Shown here piece after piece: positions 1-5,426 of a stretch of DNA of 5,426 nt. Made by a program: the position numbers and the translations under genes. Source of the DNA: Methanolinea sp. UBA477 (GTDB taxonomy: Archaea > Halobacteriota > Methanomicrobia > Methanomicrobiales > Methanospirillaceae); assembly GCA_002509485.1 (NCBI GenBank), contig DAWO01000127.1, positions 1-5,426 on the forward strand, in the 5' to 3' direction. Each line of letters opens with the position of its first letter. Position 1 is the first letter of the stretch. The notes under the pieces were generated by a model that did no database searches, was not told the DNA's origin, and worked only from the letters and a program-made list of their open reading frames with translations.

Positions 1-915
1 AATCCCGGTGATCCTGCCTGGAAGCGAGTTCCTGGCACTCGAGGTGACGGGAGTCCGGGAAATGAGAACATCTTCAGGACGAATCGTGGCATACACCTCG
101 GTACCTTCTTTGCAGGAGTTGGAGGCGGTGATTATTGACCGTGACCCGATCGTTATTGTCGATATCCCCGAGTCCTTGCTGCAGACTCCCCTGAAGATAT
201 TCTCGATACCGGTGAAATGTGCGATGAATTCGCAGTTGGGTCTGTGGAATACCTCATCGGGAGGGCCGGTCTGGACTATCCTGCCCTGGTTCATCACCGC
301 CACCCTATCGGCAAGTGCAAGGACCTCCTCGAAGTTATGGGTGACAACAATCGCCGGAATTCCTGCCAGGGATATCGATTCCCTCAGTTCCCTCCGCATT
401 GTCGCCTGTGATTTAACGTCGAGTGCCGCCAGCGGTTCATCCAGGAGCAGAAGGTCTGGTTCGAGGATAAGCGCCCGGGCGAGAGCCACCCTTTGCCGCT
501 GACCGCCTGAAAGATTGCCGACACGCTCTCCCGAGAGACCGGCCAGGTTCATCTCCTCAAGATACCCCCGGACCCTTGATGCCAGCTCCATTTTTGGCAT
601 CTTCCGGCACCGGAGACCGAATGCGACATTGTCGAATACTGAAAGGTGGGGAAATAGAGCGTAGGACTGAAATAGATGCCCTATATTTCTGTATTCCGCA
701 GGCACGTCGATCTGGTCGGCCTGTGAGTAGAGCACCCTTCCCTTGAGTATGACCTCCCCGGAATCCGGTGTGAGGAGGCCCGATATCAGGTTCAGGACCG
801 TCGATTTCCCTGCACCATTTTCCCCAATCAATACCAGTGTCTTCCCTTTTGCGACAGAGAGCGAGACTTCGAGGAGAAAGTCTCTCAGTTGCTTTTCCAC
901 ACAAACAGAAAGCAT
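1..915 (-). CDS. modC: Molybdate/tungstate ABC transporter ATP-binding protein ModC (3' end cut by window)
   Basis: This is the ATPase that drives molybdate or tungstate import through ModB. The frame is open from an ATG at 915 to the window edge, giving 305 residues without a stop, so the end of the C-terminal domain is missing. The ABC motifs are all visible: Walker A GENGAGKST (31-39), Q-loop Gln83, signature LSGGQR (135-140), Walker B LLLLDEP (155-161), D-loop ALD (164-166) and switch His193. After about residue 235 comes the linker and start of a TOBE-type domain (TIRPEDVLISRTP, then SSARNSLPGRITGI), which in the ModC/WtpC family binds oxyanion or regulates transport. The ATG shares one base with the modB stop (TGATG), and a GAGGAGG ribosome binding site lies 8 bases upstream, so the start is secure. 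A diverged, inverted copy of its 3' half lies at about 2866-3339. Mo versus W specificity cannot be decided from the sequence. Confidence 0.95.
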   Translation of the reverse strand, partial: MLSVCVEKQLRDFLLEVSLSVAKGKTLVLIGENGAGKSTVLNLISGLLTPDSGEVILKGRVLYSQADQIDVPAEYRNIGHLFQSYALFPHLSVFDNVAFGLRCRKMPKMELASRVRGYLEEMNLAGLSGERVGNLSGGQRQRVALARALILEPDLLLLDEPLAALDVKSQATMRRELRESISLAGIPAIVVTHNFEEVLALADRVAVMNQGRIVQTGPPDEVFHRPNCEFIAHFTGIENIFRGVCSKDSGISTITIGSRSIITASNSCKEGTEVYATIRPEDVLISRTPVTSSARNSLPGRITGI

Positions 916-1757
916 CAGATCGGCCTCCTCGTGATGTATTTGACCAGCAGGATCACTCCAAACGAGATGATGACCAGTATGATAGCAAGGCTGATGGCAT
1001 CGTTGAGGTCTCCCTGCATGGTTGTGTATATGGCCAGCGGCATTGTCTGCGTCCTCCCCTGATAGTTTCCCGCAAACATGATTGTCGCACCGAATTCGCC
1101 AAGAGCCCGTGCAAAGGTCAGGATCGCACCCGATACAAGTCCCGACCATGCAATGGGGACAGTGACCCGGAAGAAGACCCGAAGCCTTCCCGCACCGAGT
1201 GTCCGGGCAGCGTCTTCAAATGTCCGATCCACCGCCTCAAAACTGGCCCGTGCCTGCCTTATGTAGAACGGTGAGGCGACAAAAACCTGTGCAAGGATGA
1301 CTGCCAGGGTGGTGAACGCGATCTGGAGGCCGAACATGTCGAGGTATTCGCCAATGACACCCCGTCGGCCAAAGGCCATCAGGAGTGCAATACCCGCAAC
1401 AGCCGGTGGCATCACGATTGGCAGATCGGTGAGGGTATCGACGACCTCTTTTCCCGGGTATGTAGTGCGGGCATTCAGGTACGAGAGCGGAGTTCCCATG
1501 AGGATTACGATACAGGTACTCAACGTCGCCGTGCCGAGGGAGAGAAGAAGGGCATCGAGAACTACAGGATTTCCGAGGGATTCGATGAATGCAGCAGGAG
1601 TAATCCGCAGGAAAAGCGAGGCTACGGGAATGGTGAGAAATAGCAGGAACAGGATGATAAGAGGGGCGAGAAAGAGAATTAACCCGTTCTCGCCGAATCT
1701 CTCCCGCATACTCCGGGGGGCCTGTTTACTGTGTCTGTTCGATGGGGTCAAATCCAT
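915..1757 (-). CDS. modB: Molybdate/tungstate ABC transporter permease ModB
   Basis: This is the membrane channel subunit (280 residues, normal for the family) that receives oxyanion from ModA and is powered by ModC. Hydrophobic segments are visible near residues 26-49, 67-90, 112-130, 147-165, 203-222 and 255-274. Residues 181-201 form the cytoplasmic EAA loop that docks on the ATPase (EDAARTLGAGRLRVFFRVTVP), followed by the ModB-like stretch ARALGEFGATIMFAGN. The DLPIVMPPAVAGIALL segment (111-126) corresponds to the conserved PLVLPP-type region of ModB/CysT permeases. The start is uncertain. The ATG at 1757 overlaps the end of modA by 32 bases and has only a weak upstream signal (GGTAAAAT). 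The in-frame ATG at 1709 has GGAG only one base away, too close to be ideal. Either start leaves all membrane segments intact. The stop overlaps the modC start, so translation is probably coupled. Confidence 0.95.
   Translation of the reverse strand: MDLTPSNRHSKQAPRSMRERFGENGLILFLAPLIILFLLFLTIPVASLFLRITPAAFIESLGNPVVLDALLLSLGTATLSTCIVILMGTPLSYLNARTTYPGKEVVDTLTDLPIVMPPAVAGIALLMAFGRRGVIGEYLDMFGLQIAFTTLAVILAQVFVASPFYIRQARASFEAVDRTFEDAARTLGAGRLRVFFRVTVPIAWSGLVSGAILTFARALGEFGATIMFAGNYQGRTQTMPLAIYTTMQGDLNDAISLAIILVIISFGVILLVKYITRRPI
924..930 (-). promoter_or_regulatory. Ribosome binding site of modC
   Basis: GAGGAGG on the minus strand, inside the last codons of modB and 8 bases before the modC ATG at 915. 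It matches the anti-Shine-Dalgarno end of archaeal 16S rRNA well and fixes the modC start at the one-base overlap with the modB stop. Confidence 0.75.
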
Positions 1758-2556
1758 ATTTTACCATGATAGCATTGCCTTCCGGACCGGTGACAAACTT
1801 GATAAAATCTGCTGAGGTATCAACCTGATCTGATTCGGCCAGTATTCCCAGCGGATACCGTGCCACCACATTATACTCTTCAGGAATCTCGATCTGGCTG
1901 ACCTTGTCGCGGTCACCGGGCTGCACATCGGACTTGTAGACAAAGGCCGCGTCGGCTTCACCGAGCATGAGTTTTGGTACAACCGAGCTTACAGCAGTCT
2001 CTTCCGATATGACATTTGCCATTACGGCGTCCTTGTATTCCTGGCCATACCGGGGATCTGCTGCCATTTTATCAAGAACCTGCCTTGTGTAGGAACCGAA
2101 GGGAACATCCTTTGTACCGATAACAAGTTTCACACCGGGCTTTGCGAGATCGGAGAGGCGGGTGATACCTGCAGTGTTTTCAGCAGGGATGATGACCGCC
2201 ATTCCATTCTCCAGGAAATAGAAAACTGTCTGATTCTCCATGAATCCGGCAGCCTTCAGGGCGTCCATGTGTTTTGGATTTGCCGAGACGAATATGTCAG
2301 GGGAAGCTCCCTGCTCGATCTGCGTGCGAAGGGCCTGCGTCCCGTCAAAGACCAGGTCTATCTTCACGTCGGGATTTTTGTCCTCGTACGCCTGGGCGAT
2401 ATCGGTGAATGCGCCTGTGAGCGAAGCCGCACAGAATACGGTCAGGGTTGTAGGGCGTGTCTCGCCAACCAATCCGGAATCCGTGCATCCGGCGATGACG
2501 AGGGCTGCTATCATCAATACAGATAGTATACAGGTGGACAGGGCTATGCGTTTCAT
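1726..2556 (-). CDS. modA: Molybdate/tungstate-binding lipoprotein ModA
   Basis: This is the extracytoplasmic solute-binding protein that captures molybdate or tungstate for ModBC (276 residues, typical length). The N-terminus is a lipoprotein-type signal: MKR, a hydrophobic stretch (4-22) and a lipobox IAGC with the probable lipidated Cys24. The mature part begins TTLTVFCAASLTGAFTDIAQAYE, the characteristic ModA opening; Ser45 of AASLT is the expected first oxyanion-contacting serine. Other ModA-like regions are DIFVSAN (87-93, second serine), VPFGSYTRQ (151-159), SEETAVSSV (184-192) and GEADAAFVYKSD (199-210), where Tyr207 matches the ligand-contacting tyrosine of bacterial ModA. The opening is closer to ModA than to the WtpA type, but this is a judgement by eye. 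It is the first gene of the mod operon. Its ATG follows a GGTG at 6 bases and an AT-rich TATA element. Confidence 0.95.
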   Translation of the reverse strand: MKRIALSTCILSVLMIAALVIAGCTDSGLVGETRPTTLTVFCAASLTGAFTDIAQAYEDKNPDVKIDLVFDGTQALRTQIEQGASPDIFVSANPKHMDALKAAGFMENQTVFYFLENGMAVIIPAENTAGITRLSDLAKPGVKLVIGTKDVPFGSYTRQVLDKMAADPRYGQEYKDAVMANVISEETAVSSVVPKLMLGEADAAFVYKSDVQPGDRDKVSQIEIPEEYNVVARYPLGILAESDQVDTSADFIKFVTGPEGNAIMVKYGFDPIEQTQ

Positions 2557-2562
2557 ATATTA

Positions 2563-2566
2563 CACC
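2563..2566 (-). promoter_or_regulatory. Probable ribosome binding site of modA
   Basis: GGTG on the minus strand, 6 bases before the modA ATG. It pairs with the CACC of the 16S rRNA 3' end. It is short, but its spacing is right and it supports the chosen start. Confidence 0.5.
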
Positions 2567-2595
2567 AAATTGTGAAGGTAGATTCTGCAGGAATT

Positions 2596-2606
2596 GTTAT
2601 ATATTT
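2596..2606 (-). promoter_or_regulatory. Archaeal TATA box of the modABC operon
   Basis: On the minus strand this reads AAATATATAAC, preceded by a purine-rich AAG that could serve as the BRE. The usual 25-base distance puts transcription start near 2575. That gives a leader of about 20 bases containing the GGTG ribosome binding site, a geometry normal for methanogens. No transcript data are available, so this rests on sequence and spacing alone. Confidence 0.6.
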
Positions 2607-2618
2607 CTTATTAATTTT

Positions 2619-2628
2619 ATATCGATAT
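2619..2628. promoter_or_regulatory. Palindrome ATATCGATAT next to the modA TATA box
   Basis: A perfect 10-base palindrome about 12 bases upstream of the modA TATA box. Its location would suit an operator for a Mo/W-responsive or other regulator. In such AT-rich DNA a palindrome of this size can also occur by chance. Confidence 0.25.
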
Positions 2629-2638
2629 TAAAATTATA

Positions 2639-2655
2639 TGTTTAACTTGTTTAAC
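2639..2655. repeat. Tandem direct repeat TGTTTAAC x2 upstream of the modA promoter
   Basis: TGTTTAAC occurs at 2639-2646 and again at 2648-2655, a period of 9 bases. The pair sits about 33 bases upstream of the TATA box of modABC, where archaeal activators or repressors often bind. No regulator is encoded in the window, so its role is unknown. Confidence 0.4.
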
Positions 2656-2799
2656 CTCGTCTGCACTTCAATGGACACACCTGCTAAGTGAATTGTCCTC
2701 GTGCCATATGAAAAAGATACCCCTGGAGTTCTTTTCGTAATAGACGCCACAATTGTCCGGATCACAAACACCTCTCCCGTCAGGCCCTGCAAGGTCAAA

Positions 2800-2814
2800 C
2801 AGGATAGTATCCTG
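2800..2814. repeat. Perfect inverted repeat CAGGATA-G-TATCCTG
   Basis: Two 7-base arms separated by one base. The repeat lies about 25 bases upstream of a TATA-like AATATATTT on the plus strand and about 245 bases upstream of modA. It could be an operator left from the promoter of the truncated plus-strand gene, or it could be chance. There is no T-run after it on either strand, so it is not a typical terminator. Confidence 0.35.
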
Positions 2815-2865
2815 CACGAGTCAAGCAAAGTTAATAGAATATATTTAGTAAATGCTCAAAGTAAA

Positions 2866-3339
2866 ATTGAAATCTTTGCGCTCGCGGATCGCGTGGCAGT
2901 AATGAATGAGGGAAGGATCGTCCAGGTCGGCCCTCCCGACGAGGTATTCCACAAACCCAACTCCGAGTTCATCGCACATTTCACCGGGACCGAGAATATA
3001 TTCAGGGGCGTATGCAGCAAGGATTCGGGGATATCCACCATAAGGGTAGGAACGATCTCCATCGCCTCGCGCACCTGCAGGGAAGAGGGCGATGTGTATG
3101 CCACTATCCGGCCTGAAGATATCCTCGTCTCGCGTACACCCTTCATCTCGAGCGCTCGAAACTCCCTTCGCGGCACCATAACCGGGATTGCAAACAATGG
3201 AATGTTTGTGAAGCTCACGGTCGACGCAGGGGTTCCGATAGTCTCCGTCCTGACACGGCAGGGATTCGAAGAGATGGATCTTGACATCGGCGATGAGGTC
3301 TATCTCACGTTCAAGGCGGCAGCAGTCCATGTCTTCTGA
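2866..3339 (+). pseudogene. Truncated second modC: C-terminal TOBE-domain remnant in inverted orientation
   Basis: The plus-strand frame encodes ALADRVAVMNEGRIVQVGPP and onward to a stop at 3337-3339. It matches ModC from residue 200 onward, with about 83 of 104 aligned residues identical and one two-residue gap. Everything before is missing: Walker A, Q-loop, signature, Walker B and the switch histidine, so it cannot be an ATPase. Similarity fades between about 2845 and 2878. The remaining 150 or so residues keep the full C-terminal domain, ending in RQGFEEMDLDIGDEVYLTFKAAAVHVF, the usual finish of ModC/WtpC TOBE domains. There is no frameshift or internal stop. In the first 55 matched codons I count 18 silent and 5 amino-acid-changing differences, so both copies evolved under selection for much of their divergence. 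Possible starts are ATG 2902 or GTG 2893, both without a clear ribosome binding site. It may be a decaying paralogue or a small oxyanion-binding protein that is still made. Confidence 0.75.
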
Positions 3340-3693
3340 TTCGGAACGGCTATCGACTCCAAAACTGATCAATTGACGTTACGATCCGATCGAAACGGCT
3401 CTTTTCGGTACATTCCCGGTAAATGGTCAGCCCTGGATACCTGCCGGAATGAGGAATGCACGGATTATAGCCCGATCTGTGGGAAATGATGAGGTGAACC
3501 GGCACATGGAGAGCCCGGCATTCACCCCTGGGCTGGTACACGAATCAGATGATCTGGTCCATGCCAGGAAGACGTGATTGCTGACCGGGGGAGCGGGCCG
3601 GAGGAATCGCCTGAACCATCTGCAGCGATAATCCCGTTCAGGGATCGTTTCGTGAAAAAAACGCCAATTACCAGTATAGTGTTGAGGGATTAC
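3340..3693. other. Intergenic stretch without a recognisable gene
   Basis: About 350 bases between the end of the modC remnant and the fdhB terminator. It contains small palindromes (TCAATTGA at 3369-3376; CGATC-C-GATCG at 3382-3392) and weak hairpins (AGCCC/GGGCT at 3512-3534). A plus-strand frame is open for about 65 codons (3377-3577), but its product, including NARIIARSVGNDEVNRHMES, matches no family I recognise and has no clear start. The region may hold gene debris from the event that truncated the second modC. Confidence 0.5.
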
Positions 3694-3729
3694 AAAAATC
3701 CGGGAAAAAAGATTTTTGGTTCTTCCCGG
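3694..3729 (-). terminator. Hairpin terminator after fdhB
   Basis: On the minus strand, starting 4 bases after the fdhB stop codon, CCGGGAA (3729-3723) pairs with TTCCCGG (3706-3700) and is followed by ATTTTT (3699-3694). The stem is 7 perfect pairs, and the adjacent A and T runs can extend it. Archaeal termination relies mainly on the T-run, which is present. An alternative hairpin, AAAAATC (3694-3700) with GATTTTT (3711-3717), overlaps it. Confidence 0.6.
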
Positions 3730-3733
3730 TGCA

Positions 3734-4969
3734 TTACTTGAAGATATTGAAGATCTGGTCCGAGCCGGTCGCAGCAAGGCGTGCGCGTTCGTCCTTCTCC
3801 TCGACGAGGGCAAGCAGCGGCAGTTCCATATCAACTCCCGGCACATGCCCAAACATCCGCTCCAACTCACTCTGCTGCGCATGCATGAAGAGCGAATTCG
3901 GAATCTCCATCGGGCAGTTCTCCTCGCACTGGCCACAGTTCACGCATGAATCGGCGATATGTGCGAACCTGATCAGGTGGAACATGAACGGGACCGGCAG
4001 GGTGCCTGGCTCGACCAGGTACGGCTTCTTCGTACTGCATTCCACGCAGTAACAGATCGGGCAGTTCTCGATGCAGGCATAACACTTGATGCACCGTGAC
4101 GTGTTCTCGACGATCTTCTTGAGCCTGTCTCTACCCTCTCCAAGTGCTTCGAAATCACGTTTCCGCCACTTGTCCGCGAGCTTGAACATCGCGCCTTCGA
4201 CCTTGCCCCTGATCACGACACCCTTGGGATTCGGCGCTTCTGTCTTCAGAACACCGGCATCTACTGCGGCTTTGAGCAGGTTGGCACCCTTCTCACTGCA
4301 TACTTCCACAAAGGTTGCCTTGCCGGCCTTTTCCCCGATGACTCCCCAGTTCCCGCAGGCAAGATCGGCCTGGCGCGGGATCTTCATCTTGCAGCGGCGG
4401 CAGTTGGGTCGCCGGCCGTATCCCTCTTCTTCCAGATCATCAATGGAGATGCCCTTGTGGCCGCCCTCGTACTCGATGATGAACTGACCCTTGTCGATCT
4501 CTTCCTTGTGAACGGTATCTGGATCGACCTCGAACTTGTCGGCAATCATCTTCCGGGCGGTAACAGGGCTGACCGAGCCCCCGCAGTTCACGCCGATCAT
4601 GAGGACGTTGTCCAGGTTCACCTGCTGGCGCTTGGCAAGCTCGTAGAGACCCATTGCATCGCATCCCTTCACGGTCATCGCGAGGCGGAAATTATTCGCA
4701 CCATCGAGATACTTCTTCACAAGCTTGGAGAGGAGCAGCGTCCCGCAGTGAAGAGACCCGGCGGTCTCATCGAGGTCCTTTGGGTCAGTGATGATCGTGG
4801 GTTGCGCATCATAGAGATCATAGCCCTTCTTTACCGCGAGAACCGCATCGACAATATTATTCTCCAGTGCATACTTGAGGAGGGTGGTGACCGCCCCTCC
4901 GCATTCCGCCTTCTTGGCGAGTTCAGCATCCGGTGTCCATGCATAGAACATGTCGCCTTTCTTCACCAT
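3734..4969 (-). CDS. fdhB: F420-dependent formate dehydrogenase beta subunit FdhB
   Basis: This subunit takes electrons from FdhA through iron-sulfur clusters and reduces coenzyme F420, using FAD as in the FrhB/FdhB family. It is cytoplasmic and 411 residues long, close to the usual size. The N-terminal FrhB-like domain opens with the family hallmark AECGGAVTTLLKYALE (21-36), followed by AMTVKGCDAMGLYEL (97-111) and IGVNCGG (125-131). Cysteines 129, 190, 193 and 205 (NCRRCKMKIPRQADLACGNWG) resemble the extra cluster ligands of this family. The C-terminal part has two ferredoxin motifs, C293-x2-C296-x2-C299-x3-C303-P and C342-x2-C345-x2-C348-x3-C352-P, with further cysteines at 306, 308 and 311. 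The ATG lies 2 bases after the fdhA stop, with AGGAGGG 8 bases upstream, so fdhAB is one transcript ending at the hairpin after the stop. Confidence 0.96.
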   Translation of the reverse strand: MVKKGDMFYAWTPDAELAKKAECGGAVTTLLKYALENNIVDAVLAVKKGYDLYDAQPTIITDPKDLDETAGSLHCGTLLLSKLVKKYLDGANNFRLAMTVKGCDAMGLYELAKRQQVNLDNVLMIGVNCGGSVSPVTARKMIADKFEVDPDTVHKEEIDKGQFIIEYEGGHKGISIDDLEEEGYGRRPNCRRCKMKIPRQADLACGNWGVIGEKAGKATFVEVCSEKGANLLKAAVDAGVLKTEAPNPKGVVIRGKVEGAMFKLADKWRKRDFEALGEGRDRLKKIVENTSRCIKCYACIENCPICYCVECSTKKPYLVEPGTLPVPFMFHLIRFAHIADSCVNCGQCEENCPMEIPNSLFMHAQQSELERMFGHVPGVDMELPLLALVEEKDERARLAATGSDQIFNIFK

Positions 4970-4971
4970 CT

Positions 4972-5426
4972 CTAGTTCCCTCCTGCAATCTTTTCAACAG
5001 AAACTGCACAGTGCTTGAGCTCGGGCATCTTGGACATCGGGTCAAGCACGGTGTTGGTCAGGTTGTTTGCGCCGTTCGGGAAGTGCATCGTCATCATAAG
5101 GACACCGGGTGCGACCTCGTCGGTGACACGGGCGACAGGCGTGCTCTCTCCCCGCCGGCTCCGCAGCTTGATATGCTCGCCATTGGCAATCTTCAGTCTC
5201 TTTGCATCCTCGGTATTGATCTGGACATATCCTTCCGGCACCTCGTAGTGCAGGGTGGGTGAGCGGTCGGTCTGTGTCCTTGTGTGGTAGTGGAAGATCA
5301 GCCGGCCGGTCATCAGCGTGAACGGATACTCGGCATCCGCGACCTCCGCGGGCGGGCGGTACTCGATGCCGAAGAAGGTGCCCAGGCCGTCTGCAGCTGC
5401 GAACTTGCCGACATGCAGGATCGGGG
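4972..5426 (-). CDS. fdhA: Formate dehydrogenase alpha subunit FdhA, C-terminal part (5' end outside window)
   Basis: Only the last 150 residues are present; the frame enters from the right edge without a start and ends in TAG at 4972-4974. FdhA is the catalytic subunit that oxidises formate to CO2 at a Mo or W bis-pterin site. The visible part is the C-terminal molybdopterin dinucleotide-binding domain. It contains YPFTLMTGRLIFHYHT, where the family's GR motif begins the domain, then TRTQTDRSPTL, VQINTEDAKRLKIANGEHIKLRSRRG, a beta-barrel pattern, and GVLMMTMHFPNGANNLTNTVLDPMSKMPELKHCAVSVEKI, a typical FdhA ending. Active-site Cys/Sec and the N-terminal cluster lie outside the window. An internal ATG at 5313 is not the start, because coding similarity continues upstream of it. 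It is followed after 2 bases by fdhB. Confidence 0.94.
   Translation of the reverse strand, partial: PILHVGKFAAADGLGTFFGIEYRPPAEVADAEYPFTLMTGRLIFHYHTRTQTDRSPTLHYEVPEGYVQINTEDAKRLKIANGEHIKLRSRRGESTPVARVTDEVAPGVLMMTMHFPNGANNLTNTVLDPMSKMPELKHCAVSVEKIAGGN
4978..4984 (-). promoter_or_regulatory. Ribosome binding site of fdhB
   Basis: AGGAGGG on the minus strand, inside the end of fdhA and 8 bases before the fdhB ATG. It is a near-perfect match to the archaeal consensus and supports strong translation of fdhB from the fdhAB transcript. Confidence 0.75.

Larger units (their letters stand above)
2557..2865. other. Intergenic region between modA and the inverted modC remnant
   Basis: About 310 bases without a convincing gene. 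The part nearest modA (2557-2655) is strongly AT-rich and holds the promoter, a palindrome and a direct repeat. The part from 2656 to about 2830 is richer in GC. An open plus-strand frame runs from a GTG at 2701 into the modC remnant, but its first 55 or so codons resemble nothing I recognise and no ribosome binding site precedes the GTG. A 15-base inverted repeat lies at 2800-2814. AATATATTT at 2838-2846 could be a weak plus-strand TATA element. Confidence 0.5.

Noticed and set aside
8..502. Long plus-strand open frame
   Set aside because: It is antisense to the modC frame, which has all ABC ATPase motifs; its sequence is the mirror of the TOBE and ATPase coding region.
557..904. Minus-strand open frame of 115 codons
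   Set aside because: It is an out-of-frame shadow inside modC and shows no domain.
2691..2758. Repeated AATTGTCC at 2691-2698 and 2751-2758
   Set aside because: Only 8 bases, two copies 60 bases apart, with no further symmetry; this is within chance expectation.
2557..2865. Molybdenum cofactor riboswitch or other structured leader for modA
   Set aside because: The TATA position implies a leader of only about 20 bases, too short for a riboswitch, and no complex fold is apparent.
2845..3372. Minus-strand open frames opposite the modC remnant
   Set aside because: They are antisense to the recognisable TOBE-domain frame. One of them resembles the frame antisense to modC simply because the underlying DNA is duplicated.
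3427..3936. Minus-strand frame of 169 codons overlapping the fdhB end and the gap
   Set aside because: Its first half is out of frame within fdhB and it runs through the terminator hairpin. The product is arginine- and serine-rich, typical of a shadow frame, with no recognisable domain.
4972..4974. fdhA TAG stop as a possible pyrrolysine codon
   Set aside because: The FdhA family normally ends here (VEKIAGGN), fdhB follows 2 bases later with its own strong ribosome binding site, and this type of methanogen is not expected to use pyrrolysine.
4457..4975. Plus-strand frame of 172 codons
   Set aside because: Antisense to the well-supported fdhB.
1..5426. Mobile element or CRISPR array as the cause of the modC duplication
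   Set aside because: No transposase, terminal inverted repeats, target duplications or regularly spaced repeats were visible in the window.

Overview
The window looks like chromosome from a formate-using methanogenic archaeon, most likely of the order Methanomicrobiales. The order is an inference from the F420-type formate dehydrogenase FdhAB, the TATA-box style promoter in an AT-rich intergenic stretch, the strong AGGAGG-type ribosome binding sites and the moderate GC content. No rRNA, tRNA, CRISPR array or insertion sequence was found.

Layout. All intact genes lie on the minus strand. From right to left they are: the last 150 residues of fdhA (4972-5426, cut by the window edge); fdhB (3734-4969) only 2 bases downstream; a hairpin terminator (about 3694-3729); a stretch with no recognisable gene (3340-3693); then a molybdate/tungstate ABC transporter operon, modA (1726-2556), modB (915-1757) and modC (1-915, cut at the left edge before its stop). 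modA has a recognisable archaeal promoter in the AT-rich region 2557-2660. The mod genes overlap at their ends, so they are probably one transcript.

The odd element is a plus-strand remnant at about 2866-3339. It encodes the end of the ATPase domain and the whole C-terminal TOBE (molybdate-binding type) domain of a second ModC. It is about 80% identical in protein to the modC at the left end but lies in the opposite orientation. The ATP-binding core is missing, yet the reading frame is undamaged and most DNA differences from modC are silent. It is therefore the remains of an older, once functional paralogue, or a surviving stand-alone TOBE protein, or a spare C-terminal cassette.

How the genes work together. 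FdhA holds a molybdenum or tungsten bis-pterin cofactor and oxidises formate. FdhB carries iron-sulfur clusters and passes the electrons to coenzyme F420. ModABC imports the oxyanion from which that cofactor is made. Methanogens also need Mo or W for formylmethanofuran dehydrogenase, so the transporter serves more than its neighbour.
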